The notes beneath the pieces were generated by a model. The model was not told the DNA's origin and ran no database searches. It worked only from the letters and a program-made list of their open reading frames with translations. Positions 32,955 through 42,116 of a stretch of DNA of 64,000 nt are shown here, one piece after another. The DNA is taken from assembly GCA_026874595.1 (NCBI GenBank), contig CM049313.1:54914159-54978158 (forward strand). The letters run 5' to 3'. The number at the start of each line of letters is the position of its first letter. Within the stretch, counting starts at the first letter, position 1. Source of the DNA: Sipunculus nudus (Eukaryota > Annelida > Sipuncula > Golfingiida > Sipunculidae). Made by a program: the position numbers and the translations under genes.

Positions 32955-33341
32955 CAGTGTTATGTTTACAAAAGGACTTATGGCTGAACGGACTTGTGGA
33001 TAAACATGTAAATATGCCAATATATTTACCCATTGCAGATGTTTGGTTTTTGTAAGTGACAGTAGATAGTGTGATCAGTATATCGATCTTAATATCCCCG
33101 TATTCCCTCAATTAGAATACGTGATTGTCGTATCTTGTATTATTCAAGTTTTGTATTATCTCATCAGAATAAATGATTGTAAGTTGTATTAATGTCTTTT
33201 AGTTTTTTTCATGAATCACGTGATATGGTTGTTTCACTGTGCTGAGAGTTTGAATGTTGGCATGCTAAGTTGGATGGTATTTTTCCTGCTACCCTTCCCT
33301 TAATGGCGTTTATGGATTATTACAGCACACCCGATACGATA

Positions 33342-34211
33342 ATGGAAACGACAGAAGTTAGCGGAGAGATGAGCCCCCAAAAGATTAGCGCCCCGGACCC
33401 TCCAATGAATGGGCAGGCCAACCAGGACAGTCTAATTATCGGCCAAACACAAGAGGAACAGAAAATTGACCCTCCAGGGGACGACCCAGCCAATCAGGAC
33501 CCTGCAATGAGTTTCCGGCAGAAGCACGAAATGTGGGTCAAAAAAGAAATGGAGGACCGCATACAAGAACTCAAGGATCTGGTAGACATTGCCGAAAAGC
33601 GAATCATAGAATCGCCTGATGATGATGAAGAGTGTAGGGAAGAGTGTAGGGGTTTAAAGGATTTTGCTGATAAGACCAAAAATCTTATTGATGTAATATC
33701 AAAGTTCCCTGGACATATACAAAAGTTTGAGGCAGATGCCATGGTTGGACCAACAGATGGGAAACGCGTCGTGAAAGACGGTGCATACAAACTGACGTAC
33801 AAGAGAATGAAAGCTATCATCGACGCAATGAGAAAAACGCCGTGTCAGGATCTGGTGTATGATGCATTCGGTATATTATCTTTTTACATAGAGGCGATCC
33901 TGATCCTTTACACAGACATGCAGGACAGGCTGCGTGACTGCATACCCGAAGGGGAACTTCCTTTGGTACTAGTGGCACCGTGTTTTGTGCGGGAGTACCA
34001 CAGTTGGAACTGGGAAAAACTCGAGCGATTTCAGTCATGGTTAGATCATGAGGTATCAGATGAGGTACAAGAGGCAATGGTTAAACAATCGAGAAAGAAA
34101 AAACGCCGCGTGACGTCTACCGTGCAGGATCAATCCAAAACCAAAACAGTTCAAACAGGTCGCGTCAACAAGAAACGCAAGAGGCGTGGCCGAAAAAATA
34201 ACAAAAAGTAA
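33342..34211 (+). CDS. Cassette family protein, 289 aa, basic C-terminus (ORF 3)
   Basis: The acceptor GATTATTACAG ends at 33325 and the ATG lies 17 nt on. Begins METTEV like ORFs 5 and 6. The core has 'LKDFADKTKNLIDVISKFPG', then 'CQDLVYDAFGILSFYIEAI'. The C-terminus (about 245-289) is strongly basic (KKKRRV, KKRKRRGRKNNKK), a probable nuclear or nucleic-acid binding tail. ORF 6 has the same kind of tail but ORF 5 has lost it. The 90 bp before the acceptor are conserved among family members. Confidence 0.8.
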   Translation: METTEVSGEMSPQKISAPDPPMNGQANQDSLIIGQTQEEQKIDPPGDDPANQDPAMSFRQKHEMWVKKEMEDRIQELKDLVDIAEKRIIESPDDDEECREECRGLKDFADKTKNLIDVISKFPGHIQKFEADAMVGPTDGKRVVKDGAYKLTYKRMKAIIDAMRKTPCQDLVYDAFGILSFYIEAILILYTDMQDRLRDCIPEGELPLVLVAPCFVREYHSWNWEKLERFQSWLDHEVSDEVQEAMVKQSRKKKRRVTSTVQDQSKTKTVQTGRVNKKRKRRGRKNNKK

Positions 34212-34351
34212 ACAAAAGAAAAACTTTCATCAACAAAGACATATTTCAACAAAGACATGTACAAATATTTCCTTTGCTCTCGTGATTTTGTTGTATACAT
34301 TGACATTATCAGTAAATGGTATCGTATCTGTTTGCAGCTTGTGTTGGCACG

Positions 34352-34915
34352 ATGACGGACATACAGGATATATTTGATAGACGGGTCTGCCGACAGTTGA
34401 GACGGCTGGCGGATATCTACGAAAGACGTGCCAAAAGGTCTACATCAGCTATACATAAGATGTACATGTTTGATTGCCGCCGGGTTGCATTAATGTTAGA
34501 GGTGTACGTGCGTATCTTCGACACGACAGGACTTCACGGCCTCCCTGATTTGTACCTCAGCGATAGATGCTGGTTTAAGGCCACATATCACACGCTGTTT
34601 AATTATATTTCTGGAAGACTGTACAAGCAAGACGCACGTTGCGATGGCTTCGTGGTCGCTGCATTGCTGCTATTGCATCGGTACTTTACCCGTGTACAGC
34701 AGAAATACAATTGTTTAATAAAGGAGCTGCAACACAATCGGAATACTCAAAGAGATCTGCAGAAAATATTGTATAAGTGCAACATGCTGCGTAAATGTAA
34801 GGATGGTTTATGGTGTGAGATACAGAAACGTCCAGGTCGAGATGCTGCTGCTCGTGCAAGGAAACAAAGTATGCGTGATCGTAAACGACAGAACTCAGTG
34901 TGTGGTCTGATGTGA
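34352..34915 (+). CDS. Basic helical protein, 187 aa (ORF 4)
   Basis: The acceptor CTGTTTGCAG ends at 34337. The ATG at 34352 is the first after it, and an in-frame ATG at 34316 would sit in the intron. Arg/Lys- and Leu-rich, all-helical (VCRQLRRLADIYERRAKRS), with a basic C-terminus. It does not carry the DVIS-FPG core of its neighbours and is closer in feel to ORF 1 and the minus-strand helical family. AATAAA follows at 35346. Function unknown. Confidence 0.7.
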   Translation: MTDIQDIFDRRVCRQLRRLADIYERRAKRSTSAIHKMYMFDCRRVALMLEVYVRIFDTTGLHGLPDLYLSDRCWFKATYHTLFNYISGRLYKQDARCDGFVVAALLLLHRYFTRVQQKYNCLIKELQHNRNTQRDLQKILYKCNMLRKCKDGLWCEIQKRPGRDAAARARKQSMRDRKRQNSVCGLM

Positions 34916-35541
34916 ATATGTAGCCAACTTTTTCACACCAAGACTGCCCGATGCATAAATACCTTTGTACAGAACTGTTTTGTAATGTAATTCTTTCTTT
35001 TTTTGTCCATATTTACTGCTACGTACCTGTAATCCAAGAGTCTGCTACAGTTTTGTTTTCATATAATATTTTGCTTACATATATTTTGTTGTATTTTCAA
35101 CATATTTCGTACAGTTACATGTGTGTACCTGATGTAAATATTTTAACAATATGTGCCTCATAGAAGTAGGTTTGATGTATAATGTAAGCGTTAGGTTGTT
35201 TGATATTCATATAACCACCAAAAAAATGTAACATATAATTTTGTGATGTATTTGATTTCTGGTGTATGTTTTGTTAGGTGATGATGAGACTGTTTGTTAA
35301 TTTTTATAACCATCGGCATAAACATTCTTTGTAACATTTAGTCGGAATAAATGATGTAACTTTCATTTCCGTCTCCGTTTTAATGTACCGCAGGCAAGCA
35401 TCGGAGATTTGCCAGCGAAACAGGGGTATAGATGTTTCACTGTACAGAGAGTTTGAATGTTGGCGTGCTAGCTTGGATTGTCATTTTCCTGATACCCTGC
35501 CCTTAATGCGTTTTGTGTGTATTGCAGCACGCCCGTTACAA

Positions 35542-36348
35542 ATGGAAACGACAGAAGTGTGCGACCAAACAATGACTGATATGGTGGACGCCCCGAGCCA
35601 TCAAACGGACGACCCTGACAACCAAGACTGTTCACTCAACTACCAAGGAAAAGCCAACACCCCAGATTCCGACATATCGGATGACTCGTCGTCATCCGAT
35701 GACTCGTCGGATGAAGAAACCCGAAATCTGTGGGGACAGATTATCGAAACGTCAGCCAGAAGAGCGTTAAAGGACAACACTGAGGCGCTACTACAACTGG
35801 CCAATGGTGCGGACAAACGTGTACAAGAATCACCCGATGAAGAAGGAGAGTGCCAGGTTTTGATGGATTTCTCATTAAAGATGAGGTTGTTGGTTGATAT
35901 CATGTCGCGGTACCCAGGGTACATCAAACAATTCGAGGAAGAATCCTGTCATGGACGAAACGAAAGTGAAGTATCCGTGAACGATAGAGAATACTGGGGT
36001 ACGTTTAAGCAGATGTCTGAAACCGTAGACGAACTGACAAAAATGCCGTGCCAAGACCTGGTGTACCCAGCTCTATTGAAACTTTCTGGGTACATGTATT
36101 GGGTGGAGACCCTTTATAATTATATGATTGACACACTGGAACGTACGACCAAAAGGATACCATATTATGTGGTGCATGACCACAGCATAATCTGGGACAG
36201 GCTCGCGTGTTATTTGAAATGGTTAAATAATGAGGCCATATGTGTCTCAAAAGAAAAAGCGGAAAAAATAGCGAAAAAACGCCGCGTGACTTCTACCGTG
36301 AAGGATCAACCTGAAACCAAAACAGTTAAAACAGGTCGCGTCAACTAG
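35542..36348 (+). CDS. Cassette family protein, 268 aa (ORF 5)
   Basis: The acceptor TGTGTATTGCAG ends at 35527. Opens METTEVCDQTMTDMVDAP and carries a Ser/Asp tract (SDDSSSSDDSSDEE) that looks like a casein kinase 2 target. The helical core follows ('LLVDIMSRYPGYIKQFEEES', 'CQDLVYPALLKLSGYMYWV'). It is about 80 percent identical to ORF 6, from a 1.3-kb tandem duplication. Unlike ORFs 3 and 6, the basic tail stops early (TKTVKTGRVN) at a TAG where the relatives read on, which is a likely recent truncation. AATAAA lies at 36664. Confidence 0.8.
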   Translation: METTEVCDQTMTDMVDAPSHQTDDPDNQDCSLNYQGKANTPDSDISDDSSSSDDSSDEETRNLWGQIIETSARRALKDNTEALLQLANGADKRVQESPDEEGECQVLMDFSLKMRLLVDIMSRYPGYIKQFEEESCHGRNESEVSVNDREYWGTFKQMSETVDELTKMPCQDLVYPALLKLSGYMYWVETLYNYMIDTLERTTKRIPYYVVHDHSIIWDRLACYLKWLNNEAICVSKEKAEKIAKKRRVTSTVKDQPETKTVKTGRVN

Positions 36349-36663
36349 ACCCTTGTAAACGGCGGTACACGCTGTGTGGTGTACAGGATATATATGTGGC
36401 ATCTTTGACCAAGAGGACTTTTGTTATATAATCGCATTTTAATATCCATTTTTTTTATGCCACGTACGTGTAATCAAGGTACATGTTATGGTTTTTGTTA
36501 ACTGAGATTGTGTGTGTTATTTTTATCATAGATCTCACGTAATATGTATTTTGTTTAATGTGTACCTACTGTAAATATTTTGTCCGTGTATGCCTTACAT
36601 ATATCGGTTTCATAGTTTATGAGACAGTTTTTGATATATATTGTTTGTAACAGTTTAGTTCGG

Positions 36664-36669
36664 AATAAA
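36664..36669 (+). terminator. Polyadenylation signal AATAAA (repeated after several cassette ORFs)
   Basis: CGGAATAAATGATG recurs at 35346, 36664 and 38090, and AGAATAAATGATTG at 33168. Each terminal exon thus ends in its own signal before the next acceptor region begins. Confidence 0.7.
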
Positions 36670-36860
36670 TGATGTAACTTTCACTACCGTCTCCGTTTTC
36701 ATGTGTCGCATGTAGGAATCGGAGTTTTGCCGGCGAAACTGTGGTATGAATGTTTCACTGTGCAGAAAGTTTGAATGTTGGCGTGCTAGCTTGGATTGTC
36801 ATTTTCCTGATACCCTGCCCTTAATGCGTTTGTGTATATTGCAGCACGCCCGTTACGAAA

Positions 36861-37718
36861 ATGGAAACGACAGAAGTGTGCGACCAAACAATGACTGACA
36901 TGGTGGACGCCCCGCGCCATCAAACGGACGACCCAGACCACCAAGACTGTTCACTCAACTACCAAGTAAAAGCCAACACCCCAGATTCCGACATATCGGA
37001 TGACTCATGGGATGACTCGTCGGATGACTCATCTGATGAAGAAACCCGAAACAAGTACCGACTGATGCACGAAACGTCAGCTAGAGAAGCGTTAAAGAAA
37101 AACACTGAGGCGCTCCTAAAACTGGCCAATGATGCGGAAAAACGTGTACAAGAATCACCCGATGAAGAAGGAGAGTGCCAGGTTTTGAAAGATTTCTCAT
37201 TAAAGACGAGGCTGTTGGTTGATATCATGTCGCGGTACCCAGGGTACATCAAACAATTCGAGGAAGAATCCTGGGATGGACGAAACGAAAGAGACGTTTT
37301 TGTGCACGATAGGGAATACTGGAATACGTATATGCAGATGTATGAAACCGTCGACGAACTGACAGACATGCCGTGCCAGGACCTGGTGTACCCAGCCCTA
37401 TGTAAACTGTCTGGGTATATGGATTGGGTCGAGACCCTTTATATTGATATGATTGACACACTGGATAATACGACCAAATGGGTACCATATGAAGCGGTGC
37501 AGGACCACCGCATGAACTGGGACAGGCTCGCGGATTATTTGATGTGGTTAAATGATGAGGCCATATGTATCGCAGAAGAAAAAGCGGAAAAAATAGCGAG
37601 GAAGAAAAAACGCCGCGCGACTTCTACCGCGAAGGATCAACCTAAAACCAAAACAGTTAAAACAGGTCGCGTCATCAAGAAACGCAAGATGCGTGGCAAA
37701 AAAAGGAACACAAAGTAA
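36861..37718 (+). CDS. Cassette family protein, 285 aa, basic C-terminus (ORF 6)
   Basis: The acceptor TATATTGCAG ends at 36844. Nearest relative is ORF 5 (same METTEVCDQTMTDM opening, Ser/Asp tract and core), but this copy keeps the full basic tail (KKKRRATS, KKRKMRGKKRNTK). Core motifs are LLVDIMSRYPGYIKQFEEES and CQDLVYPALCKLSGYMDWV. The acidic-then-basic layout suggests a nuclear protein that might bind nucleic acid through its tail. AATAAA lies at 38090. Confidence 0.8.
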   Translation: METTEVCDQTMTDMVDAPRHQTDDPDHQDCSLNYQVKANTPDSDISDDSWDDSSDDSSDEETRNKYRLMHETSAREALKKNTEALLKLANDAEKRVQESPDEEGECQVLKDFSLKTRLLVDIMSRYPGYIKQFEEESWDGRNERDVFVHDREYWNTYMQMYETVDELTDMPCQDLVYPALCKLSGYMDWVETLYIDMIDTLDNTTKWVPYEAVQDHRMNWDRLADYLMWLNDEAICIAEEKAEKIARKKKRRATSTAKDQPKTKTVKTGRVIKKRKMRGKKRNTK

Positions 37719-38290
37719 AGAAAATCATTTCAACCAAGAAATGTTCATTTTTTGCCCCTGTGAAGGGCGGTACACGCTGTGTGGTGTACAGGATATATGT
37801 GGTATCTTTGACCAAGAGAACTTTTGTTATATGATCGCATTTTAATACCCATTTTTTAATGCCACGTACGTACAATCAAGGTACATGTTATGGTTTAGTT
37901 AACTTGTCTTATTTTGATCATAGATCGCACTTGATATGTATTTTGTTTAATGTGTACCTACTGTAAATATTTTGTCCGTGTATGCCTTACATATATCGGT
38001 TTCATAGTTTATAAGACAGTTTTTGATATATATTGTTTGTAACAGTTTGGATGATAGCGCAGTAGATATTCTTGTACCAGTTAGTTCGGAATAAATGATG
38101 TAACTTTCACTACCGTCTCCTTTTTCATGTATCGCATGCAAGAATCGGAGTTTTGCCGGCGAAACTGCGGTATGGATGTGCCTGTACGCAGGGTTTGAAA
38201 TGTTGGCGTGCAAGGTCGGATGGTCATTTTTACATGATACCCTGTCTGTAATTTCTCTATCTCTATCTCTCTCTCTCTGTTCTGTCACAG

Positions 38291-39121
38291 ATGGCCCATA
38301 TCCGGTCTGAGGTGTATGCGAACAACGAAGCTGTAATGAGGTACATGGGACGTCAGATACCCACACTGGCTCAGAAAATCCACACGAAGGTGACATCCCC
38401 CCTTTGGAATATAATGTTGCAGCTCGGTTTCCTTGATCGTACGATGTTTGAAAACATCATGCAAGAAAAACGTGCCAAAGTACGCGGCGTCATGCTGCTT
38501 AGTCATCTGGCAGGGCGGTTCCCTTTAGAAAAAATGGACGAGGCCATGAAGCTATTTTGCAAAACCGGTGAATCGCAGGTGTATTATTTTTTTTGGAACG
38601 TGGTCATGCGACACGCCATACAGAGCCTGCCGCGGGCCCCGACTGCGGATCATAAGATGAATAAAACGGTACAAGATCCTGCTTACAGTAAAAAACTGTC
38701 TCGGCTGGAGGCATTCTTTCATTCCCGACGGTACACATGTCCAAGAGCATCCACAGGCGGCGAGAAAGACCTTGGTGTCCTCATGGCTGTATATATACGT
38801 CCCCTGTTTATCCGGGATGACATCCTGTGCATGGACGAGTCCTGTGTCGTTACGCGTTTGTGCGTAGACTTGCATATAATGAACCAGTTTCAAAGGGATA
38901 AACTGTTTCTCATCACCGGATTAGCGTTTAAAAGGCGCTTGACTTTTTTGACTTACCTTGAAAAACTTCCGCTGTGGTACTGGAACAAACTGGCGGTTAT
39001 CTTTCACGAGGCAGGATACGGACAGATAGGTGGAACAATCGAACGTGGTCTCAGATTGTCAGGCGTGCAGGTCTTGTTTCCCGATTACATCGCATTCCTG
39101 CAGAGTAACCGGAAAAAATAA
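38291..39121 (+). CDS. Probable double death-fold (CARD-like) protein, 276 aa (ORF 7)
   Basis: The ATG directly abuts a strong 3' splice site (polypyrimidine run of CT repeats, then GTTCTGTCACAG). Two helical domains (about 20-105 and 170-262) each end in CARD-like last helices: KMDEAMKLFCKTGESQVYYFF and NKLAVIFHEAGYGQIGGTI, comparable with the ALxETGQxxLAxxL motif. The preceding KVRGVMLLSHLAGRFP and KRRLTFLTYLEKLP fit helix 4. This is a by-eye fold assignment, weaker than for the 12.9-13.7 kb gene. Duplicated 3' flanks at 39141-39183 and 39257-39300 each contain a polyadenylation-like signal (AATAAA, ATTAAA). Confidence 0.7.
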   Translation: MAHIRSEVYANNEAVMRYMGRQIPTLAQKIHTKVTSPLWNIMLQLGFLDRTMFENIMQEKRAKVRGVMLLSHLAGRFPLEKMDEAMKLFCKTGESQVYYFFWNVVMRHAIQSLPRAPTADHKMNKTVQDPAYSKKLSRLEAFFHSRRYTCPRASTGGEKDLGVLMAVYIRPLFIRDDILCMDESCVVTRLCVDLHIMNQFQRDKLFLITGLAFKRRLTFLTYLEKLPLWYWNKLAVIFHEAGYGQIGGTIERGLRLSGVQVLFPDYIAFLQSNRKK

Positions 39122-39140
39122 CCCGTACGTTGTTATCTGA

Positions 39141-39300
39141 ACATTCGTGACATAAATGCACATGTGAATAAACCTCTGCTTGGAATGTGGGAAATGTTCA
39201 TATAAACATTCGTAATTGGTTGTTCTGATACGTTTCTGCTTGGTGGAGATAACAGAACATTCGTGACCATATATGCACATGTGATTAAACCACTGCTTGG
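39141..39300. repeat. Duplicated 3' end with polyadenylation signals
   Basis: ACATTCGTGAC, TGCACATGTGA and CTGCTTGG recur in order at 39141-39183 and 39257-39300. The first has AATAAA and the second ATTAAA. Confidence 0.75.
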
Positions 39301-39608
39301 TATGTAATAACCTGAAATAAACGTTTATGGTACATGTTACATATGTGTCATTCTCGTGTATACGTATACGTGTTAATGAATGTATGAGACGGTTGTCCAC
39401 GTGTCACAAAATATGGATTCTGCCACTACCACCACCTCCCCCTCCCTCCACCCCTTTTGCCCCCTTCCGTTATAACAATCCTAGCATTCACCGACTGGTC
39501 GCCCGCCTCATATCACACAAACTTTCTCACTGTAATGATGATAAATACGATGAAGCGACGTGACGATGTGAACGTGTATCTATTTGTACTGATGATAGAT
39601 ACTTGTGT

Positions 39609-40157
39609 ATGGGGTTGTGTGACGGACTCCTGTACATGGACGAAGGAACCATGGATGCATGTGTCACAAAAGGTCAAGGTCAAGGTAGCAACGATGTATA
39701 CTGTGATAAATGCAAGTGCTTGCTTCACGTGACATGCGATTGTGACAGTGATTGTAAAGGCGTGGATGGCCACTGCTGTGACTGTTCATTGGAAACAACA
39801 TATGACATGAGTGAACGTTTTGAAGACGCTTTCTCGTGTGAACGTTCTGTTCAGCTATATGACGAACTGGACAAACAGGATGCAATAGCTCCCCTTATGG
39901 AGAAGTACCTGCCTGTAAATTGCGGCAACGATGTGGAGACATTTAATGATTTCGCAGATTTCGTGTCAAATGCGCCAATGGCGCGCTGGCATTTGATGGA
40001 GTCGCTGATGGCGGAATTGCAGATAATATTGCCAGATGTGGATTTTACACCGTGGTCAAAGGTCAAACATCGGGTCACATGTTTGTTCACAGACTGGAGG
40101 TCAGAGTTGGACATTGAGCGCCCCTTTTACAAGGGAGGGGTGTATCCGTTGTTATAA
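39609..40157 (+). CDS. PHD-like Cys-rich protein, 182 aa
   Basis: Residues about 10-60 hold CDKCKCLLHVTCDCD and HCCDCS, close to the second half of a PHD finger (CDxCxxxxHxxC...CxxC), though the first ligand pair is irregular. The remainder (about 70-182) is helical with no recognised domain. A PHD finger would read histone tails, fitting a nuclear virus, but the incomplete ligand set makes this uncertain. No TATA box or clear acceptor was found, so the start (39609 or 39636) is uncertain. AATAAA lies at 40255. Confidence 0.6.
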   Translation: MGLCDGLLYMDEGTMDACVTKGQGQGSNDVYCDKCKCLLHVTCDCDSDCKGVDGHCCDCSLETTYDMSERFEDAFSCERSVQLYDELDKQDAIAPLMEKYLPVNCGNDVETFNDFADFVSNAPMARWHLMESLMAELQIILPDVDFTPWSKVKHRVTCLFTDWRSELDIERPFYKGGVYPLL

Positions 40158-40523
40158 ACGGCACCTGGTTTGCGGGAGAAAGATGAATATGTCGATCCTT
40201 TTTTTTTTTTTTTTTTGGCTTGGGGAATACACAGCTTACATCAGGCAAAGTACAAATAAACGGACATGAATGTGCAGGTGTGTTTGTTGTTTATGATTAT
40301 GATTGTTACATAACAACTCCTTCTCTCGGCGTCTTCCGTTTCACACTTGCCCCCCCCCCCCCCTCCCCCTTTCCCCTCTCCCCCCGTCTTCCCAAATCGG
40401 GAACATTGTCGCTGTAAGAAATGTGCGCAGTTGATTGTTATTTTAACATAAACATTTATAACCTTCAGGTTTCGTCAGCCAGCCGTATGTACATGTTACG
40501 TCATGTGTGAGCACATTGATGTG

Positions 40524-40596
40524 GGTGTTGTGGCTCAATGGATAGAGCACTGGTTTCCGAAGCCAGGGGTTGTGGGTTCGAATCCCGCCAGCACCT
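40524..40596 (+). tRNA. tRNA-Arg (CCG)
   Basis: Full cloverleaf. Acceptor GGTGTTG/CAGCACC (one G-T pair), D-arm GCTC...GAGC, anticodon arm CTGGT-TTCCGAA-GCCAG, T-arm GTGGG-TTCGAAT-CCCGC. Anticodon CCG at 40557-40559. Polymerase III A and B boxes are intact and there is no intron. Downstream T-rich terminator CATTTTTC at 40604. Confidence 0.85.
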
Positions 40597-40819
40597 TCAT
40601 GATACATTTTTCTCCGTCTGTTTGTCATCTATACAATTTTCTTTGTGTAAGTTTTGTCTATCACGTCAGTTGTTCGTGTTCATAACAGACAATCCACTCG
40701 GCATTACTTTTTTGTTGCGTTATATCTACTTGGCGTGTCGTGTCTGTTTATATAGCACAGTCACCGCCAGATGGCAGTATATGCACCCTTGCCGATGTTT
40801 TTATTTTTTGTTTGAAAAC

Positions 40820-40919
40820 CATATGTTGGATGTATGTCTTTCACGTATGTTGGATGTCTGTCTTTAGCGTATGTTGGATGTCTGTCTTTCGCGTATGTTG
40901 GATGTCTGTCTTCCTCGTG
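40820..40919. repeat. 24-bp tandem repeat, four units
   Basis: Units of GTATGTTGGATGTCTGTCTT plus four variable bases, the first unit being ATATGTTGGATGTATGTCTT. Non-coding in appearance. Confidence 0.9.
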
Positions 40920-42116
40920 TTACAATTTTTTTTTCAAAGGGATAGTGACGTTCAATGTCTGATATTAAGGCCGGGTACGTTTTCATATTTCCTGAGGCTA
41001 TGTGGACTATAACAACGTACACTGTACACCAGCTTACAAAACCACACATTTACATATAAGCACACACGTATATATCTGCACAAAGGATTGGTAATCTTCT
41101 AATATGTCTTCAGGTGATGAGGGCGATCGTAAAACATACCCCAACACACCGCAAGCAAAGCACATTTTACACATAAACGCACACACATACATCTGCATAC
41201 ACACGGCAACATGAAATGAATAATGAGACATGTTGTCAGGTATACATAAATATATTCCGTTCACTTAAACATGTTACATTTATACAGGTTTACATATGTC
41301 AGATATATTTCATATCATCGATAAACATACATGGCAAGCGTGCAAATGTCATAAAGGTCATGTGTAGTCACAGCGAATTGTCCCACAATATACAGAAGCG
41401 TGGCCAGCGTGACAGACGACAGCGAATTGTTCCACAATATATATATATATATAATAAATATATATATGTAACTTTTCGATAAAATGTTGTTTGTACAACG
41501 TGCGTGGAAATGGTCACGGGTACAGGTTTATAAGAAAACCCAACAACTCTGCAGGCTTCCAGCGCAGCTTTGGATGAATTTTCCGTTGCATATCAGATGT
41601 GAACATGAACTGTCGCTCGGGTGTATGATTGTGTTTTTTTGTACCAGGTGCCCGTACACGCTCCAGCCTCACTCTCAGGCATTTGTCAATCCGGCAAGGT
41701 GACTGTATACGCTCCAGTCTCACTTTAAGGCATTTATCAATTCGGCCGTCTAACCGAATGCATACTTTCAGCCCCTCTCTTCGCGTTGACATGTAGCATC
41801 TGCATATCGCTTTTGGGTTCATCTGGAACATAAGCAAATGATAATGTAAAAGTACACTTGTATAAGAAGAAGAACAAAACCTGTGAGGGGGGGGGGGGCA
41901 GCAAATCATGCAAACATGTGAAACATTGCCAGATGCTCGGATGGAATGTCCCATTTGACCCTGAAATAAATAAACACATATGTATAACGACACAACACTA
42001 TCATATTACAACATATATATATTGTTTATATATATATATATTTATATATATCCATATATATATATCAATATACAACAAGTATATTAACACCAACACACAT
42101 ACAGACAGATGGACGG
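40920..42116. other. Region without recognised gene
   Basis: Holds AT microsatellites (41440-41467, 42010-42065), a G12 run at 41887-41898 and a short direct repeat around 41650-41740 (CACGCTCCAG-CTCAC versus TACGCTCCAGTCTCAC). Open frames on both strands show no domain or context. Confidence 0.6.

Noticed and set aside
40503-40685. Short ORF over the tRNA-Arg gene
   Set aside because: Its peptide is the typical artefact of translating a tRNA gene.
41514-41993. 159-aa minus-strand ORF
   Set aside because: Covers a G12 run and a small direct repeat. No acceptor or TATA box like real neighbours and no domain.
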